Part shown: positions 25,723-36,829 of the stretch, piece after piece
Numbering within the stretch: the stretch's first letter is position 1
Layout: each line of letters begins with the position of its first letter
Assembly: GCF_009905375.1 (NCBI RefSeq)
Contig: NC_133650.1
Span: forward strand, 175,655,565 to 175,719,564
Direction: 5' to 3'
Source: Apium graveolens
Lineage: Eukaryota; Streptophyta; Magnoliopsida; Apiales; Apiaceae
Length of the DNA stretch: 64,000 nucleotides
Position numbers and translations under genes: made by a program
Notes under the pieces: model-generated
Database searches by the model: none
The model's input: only the letters and a program-made list of their open reading frames with translations
What the model was told of the DNA's origin: nothing

Positions 25723-25727
25723 GATTT
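25723..25727. repeat. Target site duplication of element C, right (GATTT)
   Basis: Mutated copy of GAGTT at 12439-12443. Confidence 0.75.
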
Positions 25728-28700
25728 AGGCTTTAAGTTAGGAGAACTTAATAAGAGAGGTAAAAGTGTCTACTATGCTAGAATCTTTATGATGGTTGCT
25801 AACCATCTTATTGAGAATATTGTAATTGAGAACCCAACCAACAAGCTGAATTGTTGGGTTAAAGAAAGAAGGATTATTACAGATTTAAATAGAGCAAATC
25901 ATCACAAGGAGGTGCCCTTATTCTATTTTCTAGTAATGGAGAGACCTTAGGTAAGTGAGGTAATTTCTTCTGTCTCTACTCTTCCAACCTCACACATTTC
26001 TTTTCCTTCTAGTGTAGCTATGGCATCTGTGCCAATGACCAAACAGATGCCTACCCAAGCTGCCAAAACAAAAATTCCAAAATCCAAAGCGAAGAAAGCC
26101 CCCTCTGATTTCTTTCAAAAGAAATCAGTTATAAAATCCACTAAACCTAAAGAGGGGAGTGTGAAGGGGGTAAGAAAGGTGAGAAAAAGGGTGAAAATCA
26201 AAGAAGCCCTAAGAATAAGGTTGGAGAGGTGAGTGTTTCCCATCCTAGCCACACTGCAGTTTCTCAACAAACTGCAGTGCTTAAAAAGGATTTAAGCTCA
26301 CTACTAGTTGCATCCTCCCAAAAGGATGTGACTATTGAACAAAGCTCTCATCCAAGAGCACAGGCCAAAAGGGTAAGGGACACAAGCTCACCCCAAACCT
26401 ATATCAGAAAGAAGAAACCAAAAACCCTTGGGGATGCACAGGGCACACACTTAGTGCAAACTGGTGCTAAAGACCCAGTTATTGCACCATCTCAAAATCA
26501 GGTTGATGTGACTCTAATAAATGTGAAGTCATAGCCAAATTCTCTCATAATTGAAGCACCTGATACAGCAAATTCTCCCACTCACTCACTGGATGTTGAC
26601 ATGATCAATACATCACTTCCAAATTCTCCATCTTTAACTCTCTTGGAGAAGCCAAAAATCCAAGCAAGTGAGCATCATCTTTTAGATGATTTGTTGGCTC
26701 ATTTACCATTCCTTTCTGAGACTGTTGAGACATCTGTGCCAAAATTTTCATCAATCTGCACAGAGTCTACAATAGTCTCCACTCCAAACTCTTTTATTTC
26801 TAATATCCCGATGGATATTCATCATCCGTCGAGTAGTGATTGTATCCCGACGGATAAGCCTAACAGCAGTCATCCGTCGGATAGCCATACTACTAACCCG
26901 ATGGATATTCATCATCCATCGGGTGTCTCTGCACAACTTCAAATTTCTTCAATTCTTACAAGTGCAGAAGACTTAGTAGTAGTGCAATCACTCTTAGGAC
27001 TGAGGGAATGGAGTGATTTGAGTGAGAGTCTGGGTTTCTCCCAGGAAAAAGGTGAGAAAAAGAGTGAACAAATGCAGTCCATTTTTTGAGGACTGGCAAA
27101 AGTGAGTGAGAGGAGTCCCACCTTAGATGGTGAAGGTGAGGGTGTGAGGGTGGGGAGCCAAGGGGAGCCCTTGATGCAAAAAGAGAGAAAAATTGAGAGA
27201 AATGCGAGTACATGAGGAATAAGGGTGGATATCATTGATAGTGAGTCAATGAATGCCAATGATGCAAACATTGAGAGACTATCTCAGCATAACCAAGCTA
27301 TTTTAAGTTCCATCTCTTTGGATGTTGACGCATTTACTCATCCTATTCCAGCATATCAAAATTTGGCTGGACAGGGCAACGAACATGCAGAAAGAATACT
27401 GAAATTGGTGCACACCATCCAGTAAATGCAAAGAGCTAAGGATGCCATCACAGCTATGCCACCTAGAGCAGGTGATGATGTTGACTATGGGACTGGGGAA
27501 TCTGTTAATTTCTTTGGTAATGCAAGTGAAGAGGGGTCACTGGACATAAGGGGAGAAATAAGCCCTATTTCCAGATCTGGTATGCCATCTTGGGCATTTT
27601 CAAAGCAATATGATGAACACTATTTCAAGACCACCCTCATTCAACTTATAAATCAGACACACTCTGCTCTTCAATCCACAACAAATACCAGCACCAATAA
27701 GCTCCTACAAACACACCTTGCTTCTCTTCAATTACAACAAATCCAAGGTTTTCAACACACTCAGGATGTCACTTCTATCAAAGGTGAAATTGATCAAATG
27801 AAAAAGGACATTTTTGAAAGGTTGGATTCTAAACTTCCAAAAGCTACAATGCTTGATATTAAGAGACAACTCAGGAAGAATTCTGATCTTGCCACAAAGA
27901 TAGATTCCTTGGATACCAGAATGACTGCAATGGAACCTTCTTTAACAGCTATACATCTACATCAAGCTCAGCAAACTCAATTGCTACAACAACTAGTGGA
28001 TGCACAATCTTCATCCTTCACTCTACTTGATGATAAAAAAGGGGGACAAAAGCTCAAGTAAGGGGGAGTGGGAGAAAGGCTCAAGTAAGGGGGAGCTACA
28101 GCTAAACATACAAGTCAGCAAAGTGATTGTGCCAACAATTGCTTTCCCAAAGCCACCAGTATTGGATAACATTGATCTAATCCAAATAGCAGCTGAAAAG
28201 TTTGACTCAAAGTAAAATCCTAAGATGCTTGATGTTACAGCTATAGAGAAGGAACTAGAAGAAAAATGAAGAAAGATAGATGCAAATATACAACCAAAGT
28301 TTGGGCCAATTCAGGAACCAGATAAAGTCTTCAGTCATCACTCTCAAGTCATGAAAATCTCTGTGAATGACATAAGTATGAACTATCTGAAAAAAGGTCA
28401 AATTTCATGCATCAAGTCTCCAAAAGCAAATTTCATCATGAAGCCTAAAAGAAACTATCCAAATTTTTTAGACAAAAATCCTATGGATACCGTGTATGAG
28501 ACACATAGGCCATATGAGAAGAAGCTTTTGGCTAGGTCAATTCCATTTTACAAGGATCCATCAGATTCAACACTTAAAAAGAGAATTTCAAAGATCTATA
28601 GAAATGGTAAAGAGATATGTGTGGTGGCTAGTCACCCTCAGTTTGTAGAATCCAAAAGGAAGAGAAAGAGAGAATAGGGCAAGAAAAGAAGCAAGTTGCC

Positions 28701-29675
28701 TTATATGCTAAGAAGCTCAAACAAAAGAAGGAGCAAGCTGCTATCTTAGCCAAACTTCAAGATGTGAAGACTACAACTGAGATCTCTGCACAACCATCTG
28801 TGATTGTTGAACCTCAAAATCAGAAAGTACAAGTTGAACCTCAACAGACCAAGAAACCAAGGTACAAGCAAAGAATCAAGAGAAAATTGGACTTCAGTGA
28901 TGAGGAAAAGGAAGACTCTATTCCCAAGAAGCCTACAACTACAACTCAAACATCAAAACCCTCTGTGGAGTGGTGGATCCAACAAGGAATATTCATGGTG
29001 AGCCCATAATTCCTAAGGATGAGCCAGTAGACTGGGATAGTTTGCCAATTCCTGAACTAAACTTTCCAATCTTGAACAAGCCAAAGAAGACAAAGACTAG
29101 AGCAATCAAAAAAGTGAAGCCTGTGACTCTCAGATCCAAGACACCAATCAAAGCCAAATCTACAGTCAACAAGGGAGACATATTGTACATATGTGATATC
29201 AAGGAGTTTTCTGACATAAATCTTTACTTAAATGAATTGTAAGAAGTTAGAGGAATTGCTGCTCACGGACATCTCCCTCAAAGGCTGGTATTCAAATATA
29301 AGGGAGGAAGATAGATCATATGGCCACTTCACAGGTTTCTTCTAGAAAGCCAATTTATGCTAATAAAGGTCTACTCTTCATTCAAAAAGAATTTTGGTTA
29401 CAATGTGACTACAAGAAGACTAGTTCTAAAGAAGATCGAGGAGCTGAGGAGTACTAGAGCCAAAGATGCACTTCCAAAAACTCTATCTATTCCCTTTATA
29501 GGAAAAAGAGTACATCTGAGGCCCTATTGGCTAATGGAATTCAGGGATGAAAAAAAAGTTAGAAGATTCTTCAGAGTGGAGGACCAATTGAGTATCTCTA
29601 GCAATGAGACTCTTTTGGAAATGCAGGAAATGTTAAATCTTTCAGAAGCTGATGAACTTGAATTCCACAGATAAC
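25728..29675 (+). pseudogene. Element B third ORF, main part
   Basis: Resumes the protein cut at 12443 with FKLGELNKRGKSVYYARIF and runs in several broken frames to a stop near 29672. Visible blocks are: a lysine-rich segment (26020-26232); a low-complexity serine/proline segment with HHPS repeats (26601-26940); a glutamine-rich, probably coiled-coil segment (27640-28000); and conserved-looking charged blocks (28351-28677, 28764-29242, 29357-29674). I see no signal peptide, fusion peptide or hydrophobic anchor, so the label env-like would rest on position only. The polypurine-like tracts at 28035-28094 lie inside it. Frame breaks occur at about 25947, 26533, 27087, 27424, 28060, 28675 and 29240. 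Function unknown. Confidence 0.7.
28035..28095 (+). other. Three internal polypurine-like tracts of B
   Basis: AAAAAAGGGGGA at 28035-28046 is followed by two copies of AGTAAGGGGGAG, at 28057-28068 and 28084-28095, the copies 27 bases apart. Multiple polypurine tracts in the 3' region are a known trait of sireviruses. They may prime extra plus-strand starts. Confidence 0.65.
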
Positions 29676-29931
29676 TCCAGAATCAAATTGAAGAAAACAA
29701 CAAAAGGCTTGGAAAGAAATCCATACAATCAAGGAAATAGATCTATCTGCTCAGACTAGAGGATCACCTTAATAATTATTGTGAGAAATTTCTTTGTTTA
29801 CTTTGCATTGTTCAATTTTCAGTAAATTGTAGCACTTATCAGTTTTATCTAATATTTCCAGTCTGTATTTTTAGGATGTTTTGTTATCATCAAGTTTCTT
29901 TTAATTTATGGCTACAATTCCAGTAGACATA
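29676..29931 (+). other. 3' untranslated part of B
   Basis: About 250 bases between the end of the third ORF and the terminal polypurine tract. T-rich, no open frame or repeat seen. Confidence 0.6.
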
Positions 29932-29944
29932 AATTGGGGGAGAT
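29932..29944 (+). other. Terminal polypurine tract of B
   Basis: AATTGGGGGAGAT abuts the 3' LTR start TGTTAGGAATATG. Confidence 0.85.
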
Positions 29945-30979
29945 TGTTAGGAATATGTTGTGTACTTGATGATAAGCTAAATAAAACACCTTAGTAGATT
30001 TAACTTACTGAATTTTGTAGCACCCGAGGAATGATCAATTATAGTCCCGACGGATGATTCAATATAGTCCAGATGGATGACTAATTGATATCCACCGGGT
30101 GAGTAGCTTATGTAACAATAAGTAATGTAGCACAATTCTGCAAACAACTTTGTATAGATTCTGTAGTAGAATATGAGTCATGTTGACTACTAGTAGATAT
30201 GCAGAATAAGTTAATTAATTGTAAATATTAGATGTCTTGTAATTCTGCATAAATGAAATGGAGTCAAGTGTCAAATAGCTACCCGACGGATGATCAACAA
30301 AGCTACCCGACGGATGATCCACAAGGCTACCCGACGGATGTCAAGAAAGTACCCGGCGGATGATCAATTCAAATATCTGTTGACAGTGACAACACAGTCA
30401 TATGCGTTGGATGTTTGCAAAAGAAATGTGGCATCCTGTTTAGAAGGGTTTTTGAGAACAAAGAAGCATTACCATTTCCATGCTATTATGGAGATATTCA
30501 AAGATGCTGCAATAGAGTAGTGAAGCAGCATGGAGTTAGATTTGATAGGTTTTGTTTTATTATCCAGTCTTACTATCATGTAAACTTGGTGATATATAAA
30601 CCAAGTGTAGCTAGTAGAACAAATAACTAAGCAAACACATTTCAGAAGAGAAATAAAAAAAGCTGTAACTGTTAAGAGTTTCTCTGTAGTTTGTTTGTTC
30701 ATTTATAAAAGCAGTTGTGAGCTATTCAAGCTTCACAGGGTTCTCTCGATATATATATATATATCTGGTGGATACATTCAAATCCACCAGAAAGTTTTAA
30801 AGACTTGTGTTTTTATTACTTATGATTTGATTCATATAATTCTTTCATTCCGCACTTTGCAAATTAAACACTTATATATTATTGAGTTAGAAGAATTTTA
30901 AAAAATCTCAAAATGAAGCCAGGATTACATTCAACCCCCCCCCCTTCTGTAATTCTTGTTATATTTTTAAAGAATAACA
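29945..30979 (+). repeat. Element B 3' LTR
   Basis: Partner of 4729-5791, with intact TG and CA ends. It keeps four exact CCGACGGATG copies (30047, 30283, 30307, 30331) and a near copy at 30353. Confidence 0.87.
30704..30710 (+). promoter_or_regulatory. TATA box candidate in B 3' LTR
   Basis: TATAAAA followed by GC, in the middle of the LTR where a U3/R promoter is expected. The equivalent in the 5' LTR is TGTAAAA. Confidence 0.5.
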
Positions 30980-30984
30980 ACATT
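30980..30984. repeat. Target site duplication of element B, right (ACATT)
   Basis: Partner of ATATT at 4724-4728. Confidence 0.75.
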
Positions 30985-32460
30985 CTTCATTCCATACGAA
31001 CCTTTCATTCTTTCGAGTCAATTTGGTTAATGGCGTAGCTATCTTCGCAAAATCTTTACAAATCTTCTGTAATAACCTTCCAATCCCAAGAAACTTCTGA
31101 TTTCTGTCGGTATCTTTGGTCTCTCCCAGTTTAATATAGCTTCAATCTTTGTTGGATCAACTTGGATTCCTTCACTGCTGATTATGTGGCCCAGAAATTG
31201 TACTTCTCTTAACCAGAATTCGCATTTCTAGAACTTCGCGTAAAGCTGTACTTTTCTTAAGATTTCTAAAGTAATCCTAAATGCTCTGCATGTTTTTCTT
31301 CAGAATTCAAGTAAATCAAGATGTCATCAATAAATACAATTACAAATCTATCCAAGTACTTCTTGAATACCCAGTTCATCAAATCCATGAACGCTGCTGG
31401 CACGTTAGTCAAGCCAAATGCCATTACAAGAAATTTATAATGTCCATATCTACTACGAAAAGCAGTCTTTGGAATATCTTCGGCCTTGATTTTCAGTTGA
31501 TGGTACCCCGACCTCATGTCTATCTTTGAAAACCATGCTGCTCCTTTTAACTGATCAAACAAATCATTGATATGTGGTAAAGAATACTTATTTTTTATAG
31601 TCAACTTATTCAGTTCACGATAATCGATACATAGTCGCATACTGCCATCTTTCTTTTTAACAAACAATACCGGTGCACCCCATGGGGATACACTGGGTCT
31701 TATAATTCCTCTATCCAGAAGATCTTGTAATTATGTTGCTAATTCTTTCATCTCAACTGGTGCCATTCGATACGGAGCTTTTAAAACTGGTTCTGTACCC
31801 GGTGCTAAATTGATAGTAAACTCGATTTCTCGATCCGGCAGTAATCCTGGAAATTCATCTGGAAAAACATGAGGAAATTCACACACAACTGGAATATCTT
31901 CTATCTTTGGGTTTTCCTTTTCAGTATCCAACACATAAGCTAGATAAACTTTATATCCTTGTCGTAGCAATCGTTTAGTCTTAATCATTGTCAGGAATTT
32001 ATTCTGCTGTTTCTCACCCCTAAATATTACCGTTGCATTATCCGCAGTTCGCAATTTCAATTTCTTATTCGCACAATCGATCTGAGCATTACTGCCGGCT
32101 AACCAATCCATTTCTAAAATAACATCAAACTCTCCTAACTTGAAAGGTATCAAGTCAACTGAGAAATGATGTTCGACTATATCAATATCGAATTCGGGAC
32201 ATACTCGATCTACAGAAACTTGGTCATCATTCGCTAATTTTATAATTAACGTCTCGCCCAACCGTTGAATTTCAAAACATATCTTATCAATGAATTCTTC
32301 ATTAATAAAAGATCTTGTGCCTCCAGAATCAATCAATACTTTTGCATATACTGAATTTACAGAAACGTACCTGCAATCACACTAGGACTCTGCACAGCTT
32401 CTTTCATCGTCATATTAAAAGTTCTCGCTCTAGGCTGATTGTGTTGAGATGGTGGAGGTA
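30985..32460 (-). pseudogene. pol: Element A pol, N-terminal part (protease and RT)
   Basis: Reads right to left from the aspartic protease (31731-32336), with active-site text IDSGGTRSF and later DVILEMDWLAGSNAQIDC. It passes into the RT N-terminus (PVLKAPYRMAPVEMKELAT) and, after a frame break near 31730, the RT core (31266-31667) with [20 protein letters not shown] and the catalytic FIDD. Another break near 31265 precedes the RNase H linker, which runs to 30985 and continues on the far side of copia B at 4723. The gag region that should precede the protease is missing, replaced by LTR sequence. Not functional. Confidence 0.86.
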
Positions 32461-32467
32461 TTGCCAA

Positions 32468-34054
32468 TAATAAATTAAGAAATAATTAAAGAAATAATTA
32501 ATTTCGAATTTTAGAAAATATTTCAGAATTATTTATAATATATGTCAATTAATTAAATAATTAATTAATCAATTTATAAAATAAATAAAAACTGATTTTT
32601 TTATAATTAATAAAAATAAAAATAAATTACAAATTCAGAAACACTTGTCATAAATGAAACAACTGACAAATTGGGTCAAACACGGGTTAAACAGACGGGT
32701 CAAACGGGTCAAAATCCGGGTCGTGAAAACACGCCGGATTTTGCCCAAAAACCGGCAACCGGAACACATTCCGGTGGCTTATTTTCAGGCCAAAATCGAC
32801 ATTGTTTGGTTTGTTTCTTGACTGGAATCGATTGCAAATCACTTCAACATTACAGACACATTGTTCAATCACCAGAATCATCCCTGAATCCCAACCTCCG
32901 ATCAAACTGACATAAACTCCAGCCAACACCCGATTTTCTGCGTTTGTACATAAAACTTTGATTTTAATTGCTCAAATCAAAGCTTAGAACCTCTACAATC
33001 TAAGCCCTAAAATCTCAGTAACCAAAAATCACTCAAACTCAAAAACGATCAAATCAAAATTGAGTATAAACCCTAGAAATCGAACTATCATTTCAAGCAA
33101 TCGTTCGTTAAATTAATTGATGCAAATCGATCAGAAACAATCATATAAAGCTATTCATAACATCAATTTCAACAGATAACCCAGAATCAAAAAGTACCAA
33201 TTCGAACATAAACCCTAGAAATCGAAATTGAAAAACAACGAATCAAAACATGAAGTTGATATCAAAAATAGAAAGAACATATCAAAACCTTTGATTTGAG
33301 TACTTGAACGACTTGATTTAGTGCAGAAATCATATCAAAATCACGGTTTGATTGCACGACCCAAATTCAAAAGCCAACCCGGAAAACAGAGAATTTTCAT
33401 ATTTTTCAGATTTTTTTATACTTTAATTATAATTAATTAATAAAAATTAGACTATTTATAGTAGGTAAAATAATACTACTAATTAAAATTCAGACCCTAA
33501 TTATACATCTAATAAAATTAATTGGCCCCTAATTTTATAATCTTTGAGTATTAAATTATAATTTTTAAATATTTAATATATACAATATATATGCCCAAAA
33601 TTCCCAAAAATTGTGAATATTTCAAAAATATAAAGAAATGGTATAACTAGAAGTCCCATAATTTTTATAAAAATAAAAATGTGATTTTTGTGGGGGTTTT
33701 AACACCCGAAGGGGCCCGGAAAAGTCATTTTTTCACGAAACGATTTTTTTTGTAAAATATCTAGATATTTAAAATAACACAATGGTACAAGCCGTTCTAA
33801 GAAAAATAAGGCCAATTATTTTATTTGAAATATCAGCTATTAAAATATAGTTCGGGTCATATAAGTTTTGATACAAAAGCTTTTACCACGAAATAAAATA
33901 TCCGATAAATACCCGGAAAATACCTTGACGATACGAAATACACGTAGCACATAGCAGTTAGGGTTTTATACTTAATTACACATAATTGACATAATAAAAC
34001 GCATAATTTATCTGTATTACGATATACTACAAACGTAATTTCGCAGTCATTACA
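32468..34054 (-). repeat. Element A 5' LTR, truncated
   Basis: Matches 1187-2741. Its inner edge (about 32467) joins the protease region directly, so the LTR's downstream end, the primer site and gag were lost in one deletion of more than a kilobase. It ends in CATTACA at 34054. Confidence 0.78.
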
Positions 34055-36456
34055 TTAATAACAGGGTATCGCAAGGAACATTAATAGGGATTCATAAGAA
34101 TTAATAACAAGTTTTATAAGAACCTTTACTCTATCATGGCATCAACAATAATCATTCTGTAATCAATTCATAAGAGAAGGCAGAGTTAATTGCCTAAAAA
34201 ACCTTTCCTGTTTAATAGAACATGAGCTACTGCCACCTAAAACTTCCTTCCCTTTACTAGCCTAAATGCCTCTGCTATCCAAATCTTAAAATGCAAAACA
34301 AAACCCTAATTAGATACTTGATCAATTCCTGACGTTTCTCAGAACGTCTAACGTCTACCCCAATCGCAATAAACATTTAATTTATAATCACGAGTATGAT
34401 CACATAGCACATAATACGATATACTCTTATACTCTTAATATCGTAACTAGTATAATTCTTGACATTTAGGAAATAATCACTAATTCGTATATCTCGACAC
34501 GAAAACAACTTATCCCTTTTTCTTTTAAACTAAAATTTGAAATAAAACATAATAGAATCGAGTAAATTTCTTTGATAACCAACAGACACCCACTAATAGA
34601 AACATGCATGTTTTTTAGATTAAAAGCGAACCTATTTCGATCTAAACAAAACACCACGTCGACTCAATCAAAAGTTTCAAATCAATTTTTTTTAAACTAA
34701 GTAAATTTAGGTTTTTCAACAAAATAATGACATGCAAGTAGCAAAACAAACATGCAAGTTCAAGGATCATAAATCAATTTTAGCCCAAACTAAAAAACCA
34801 ATAACCAATGTCAATTTAAACCATCCCTTTTGGAAACCGAACTTTCCAACAAGTTTTTCGAACCAAAAATCTTTGTAAAATCCGAAATAAATTTCAAATT
34901 CCATTTTATACGTACTAAATTCATTACTCTAAACTTCTTATTATACAATTGACTTTTTAACTCTTATAAACCTAAATTTATAACATGTAATCACAAAAAG
35001 GTTGACATGCACACAACAAATAATCGAAAAATCACCCAATCAATTACACAATCAAATACACACACACACAATTCGAATCATAACTATGAAAAATCATCGT
35101 ATTAGTCAATTTTAACAAGTATTTCAACCCAATCTCTTTTTAAACCAAGAATAGCATTCGGATTCTTCAAAAAGAACAACATGCAACACTCGAACTAAGT
35201 ATTTTTGAATTAGTAGAGCTCAGTCAAGCATCATAGCTCACCACCGACTTACCGAAGTTCATCGGCGGTGGTGGTGGTTCTCGGTGGTGCCCTCAATCGA
35301 GAGTTTCCAAACCAAAACCACCAATTTCTCAAGCAACGATCACAACAACTAACATGAATACTATCAAGAACAATTTTCTGCAAATAATTGGACCAAAACC
35401 CAAATCAAACACAAGAACCGAGAGGTTCTTTATCTAAGTCAAACACCAACACATGCAAGCACACACATGCAAAAATGTATGTATATATTTAAGAAATGAG
35501 GAACTCAAATCCTAAATTAAAATTGAAAAGATGAGGATCAAAGAGAATAAGAGGGGAGAGAGAGAGTACCGAGTGTAGAGACAGAAAAGAGAGCTCGAGA
35601 GAAGAGAAAGAGGGAACCGGGGAGGAGAAAAGAAAAAGAAAGGGAATGGGGAGTATTTATATATGTGGTAGGGACAAAATGGGTATTTGTCATTTAATTT
35701 CTTGAATCTTGTTTTCTTTTCTCTCAAAAAGGAATAAATCTCTATTTTTAAAATATAAAACATCTTTATAAAATCAGAAAATATTCCAAATTCTATTTTT
35801 AAAATAAAGAGCATAAAATTAGCTAATCTCCCATATTTTTTATTAGATTTTTGAGCAACAGAAATAATATGTACGAATTTTACAAGTAATTCCCAAATAA
35901 TAGAAATAAACCTCATAAAATGATTTTAAAATATCAAAATATCCAAATAAATCCAACTATCATCTTTAAAAGGTCCATTGGACTATTTTAGAGATAACAA
36001 AGAAAATCTCACACCTTGTTCATATTTCCATAATTTAATAAAAAAATATATAAGGACCATTAAATCCTTATTTAAATCAAATAAATCCTTTTTTTAAAAC
36101 ATTGAAAAACTCACTAATTCAAAGTTTATACACGTACTCACAAATATCACATATTCACATAACGCTAGACACCACAGTTCATTTTGATACACTTTAGCAT
36201 ATAATTCTATTTTAATCCATCTTTTGAATAATGAGTCCCGTTCTGACTTGACGGCCCGACAATCACAGCTTAAGCCCTTAGCTGACTCATCAAACTGGAA
36301 CGAGACTTTACCCATTCCTTACTACTAATTCACAGAAATTATACATAAACCATAAAAAATCAATTATCCTTTTATTTTATTTACATAAATCCACGTAATA
36401 GCACAAGAACTGTACTTTATTAATATAAATACATCGCGGAAATCCCAGTCCCTACA
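34055..36456 (-). repeat. Element D 3' LTR, partial
   Basis: Non-coding stretch with no match to A's LTR. It ends in CAGTCCCTACA beside a polypurine tract, so it is an LTR of a separate minus-strand gypsy element D, interrupted at 34055 by element A. It has a purine-rich belt (35530-35655) next to a TATA candidate. Open frames at 35512-35916 and 36094-36315 look like chance. Confidence 0.65.
35654..35661 (-). promoter_or_regulatory. TATA box candidate in D LTR
   Basis: Minus-strand TATAAATA just upstream of a CT-rich transcribed-like region (the purine belt seen on the plus strand). Confidence 0.45.
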
Positions 36457-36473
36457 ATCTACCCCCTTAAAAG
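36457..36473 (-). other. Polypurine tract of element D
   Basis: Minus-strand TTTTAAGGGGGTAGAT immediately before LTR start TGTAGGGACTGG. Confidence 0.7.
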
Positions 36474-36829
36474 GCTTCTGTCCTCAGAATCTAGTCTAAA
36501 CGATTATATGGGGATACTTCTCTCACATTTCACTTTCTAATTCCCAATTTGATTCTTCGACTTTAGGTTTTCCCAAAAAAACTAACTAATGGTACCACTT
36601 TATTTCTAAGGGCTTTCTCTTTTCGATCTAGAATTCACATGGGTTGTTCCACATAAGATAGATCTTACTGAATTTCTGCTGGTTCTAACTCGATCACATG
36701 GATAGCATCCACATTATACTTCCTTAGAAGAGATACATGAAACACGTTATGAACATGTTTCATGTGCGGTGGTAACGCTAACTCGTAAGCCACTTTTCCA
36801 ACTTGCTTTAATACTTTGAATGGACCAAT
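36474..36829 (-). pseudogene. pol: Element D pol, C-terminal remnant
   Basis: Only the end of pol remains: [33 protein letters not shown] and a degraded chromodomain-like tail with stops. Copia E's LTR begins at 36830 in the middle of the integrase C-terminal region. The rest of D would lie beyond the E/H/F/G complex, outside this window. The first few residues of the open frame here (36830-36853) belong to E. Confidence 0.78.

Larger units (their letters stand above)
4729..30979 (+). mobile_element. Element B: Sirevirus-type Ty1/copia retrotransposon
   Basis: Plus-strand copia element with LTRs at 4729-5791 and 29945-30979. The order is primer site, gag, protease, integrase, RT, RNase H, and then a long third ORF before the 3' LTR. 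A post-pol ORF together with several polypurine tracts in the 3' region is typical of sireviruses. It lies in A's pol and is itself split by gypsy C (12444-25722). In the first about 100 bases of the two LTRs I counted 10 differences. All frames are broken. Confidence 0.87.
1..34054 (-). mobile_element. Element A: nested Ty3/gypsy (Tekay-like) retrotransposon
   Basis: A minus-strand gypsy element whose 3' LTR is at the left and whose 5' LTR remnant is at the right. Its pol is split at 4728/30980 by copia B. Pol pieces on the two sides join in register across the insertion. The gag gene, primer binding site and part of the 5' LTR are gone (junction near 32467). The chromodomain-like end of pol places it in the chromovirus clade. 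In one 100-base sample (1401-1500 against 32701-32800) I counted 9 differences between its LTRs, suggesting an old insertion. The left end lies outside the window. Confidence 0.85.

Noticed and set aside
35512..35916. 134-codon minus-strand frame in D's LTR
   Set aside because: Composed of a CT-rich low-complexity belt encoding Ser/Phe/Leu runs; typical of the transcribed leader part of an LTR, not of a gene.
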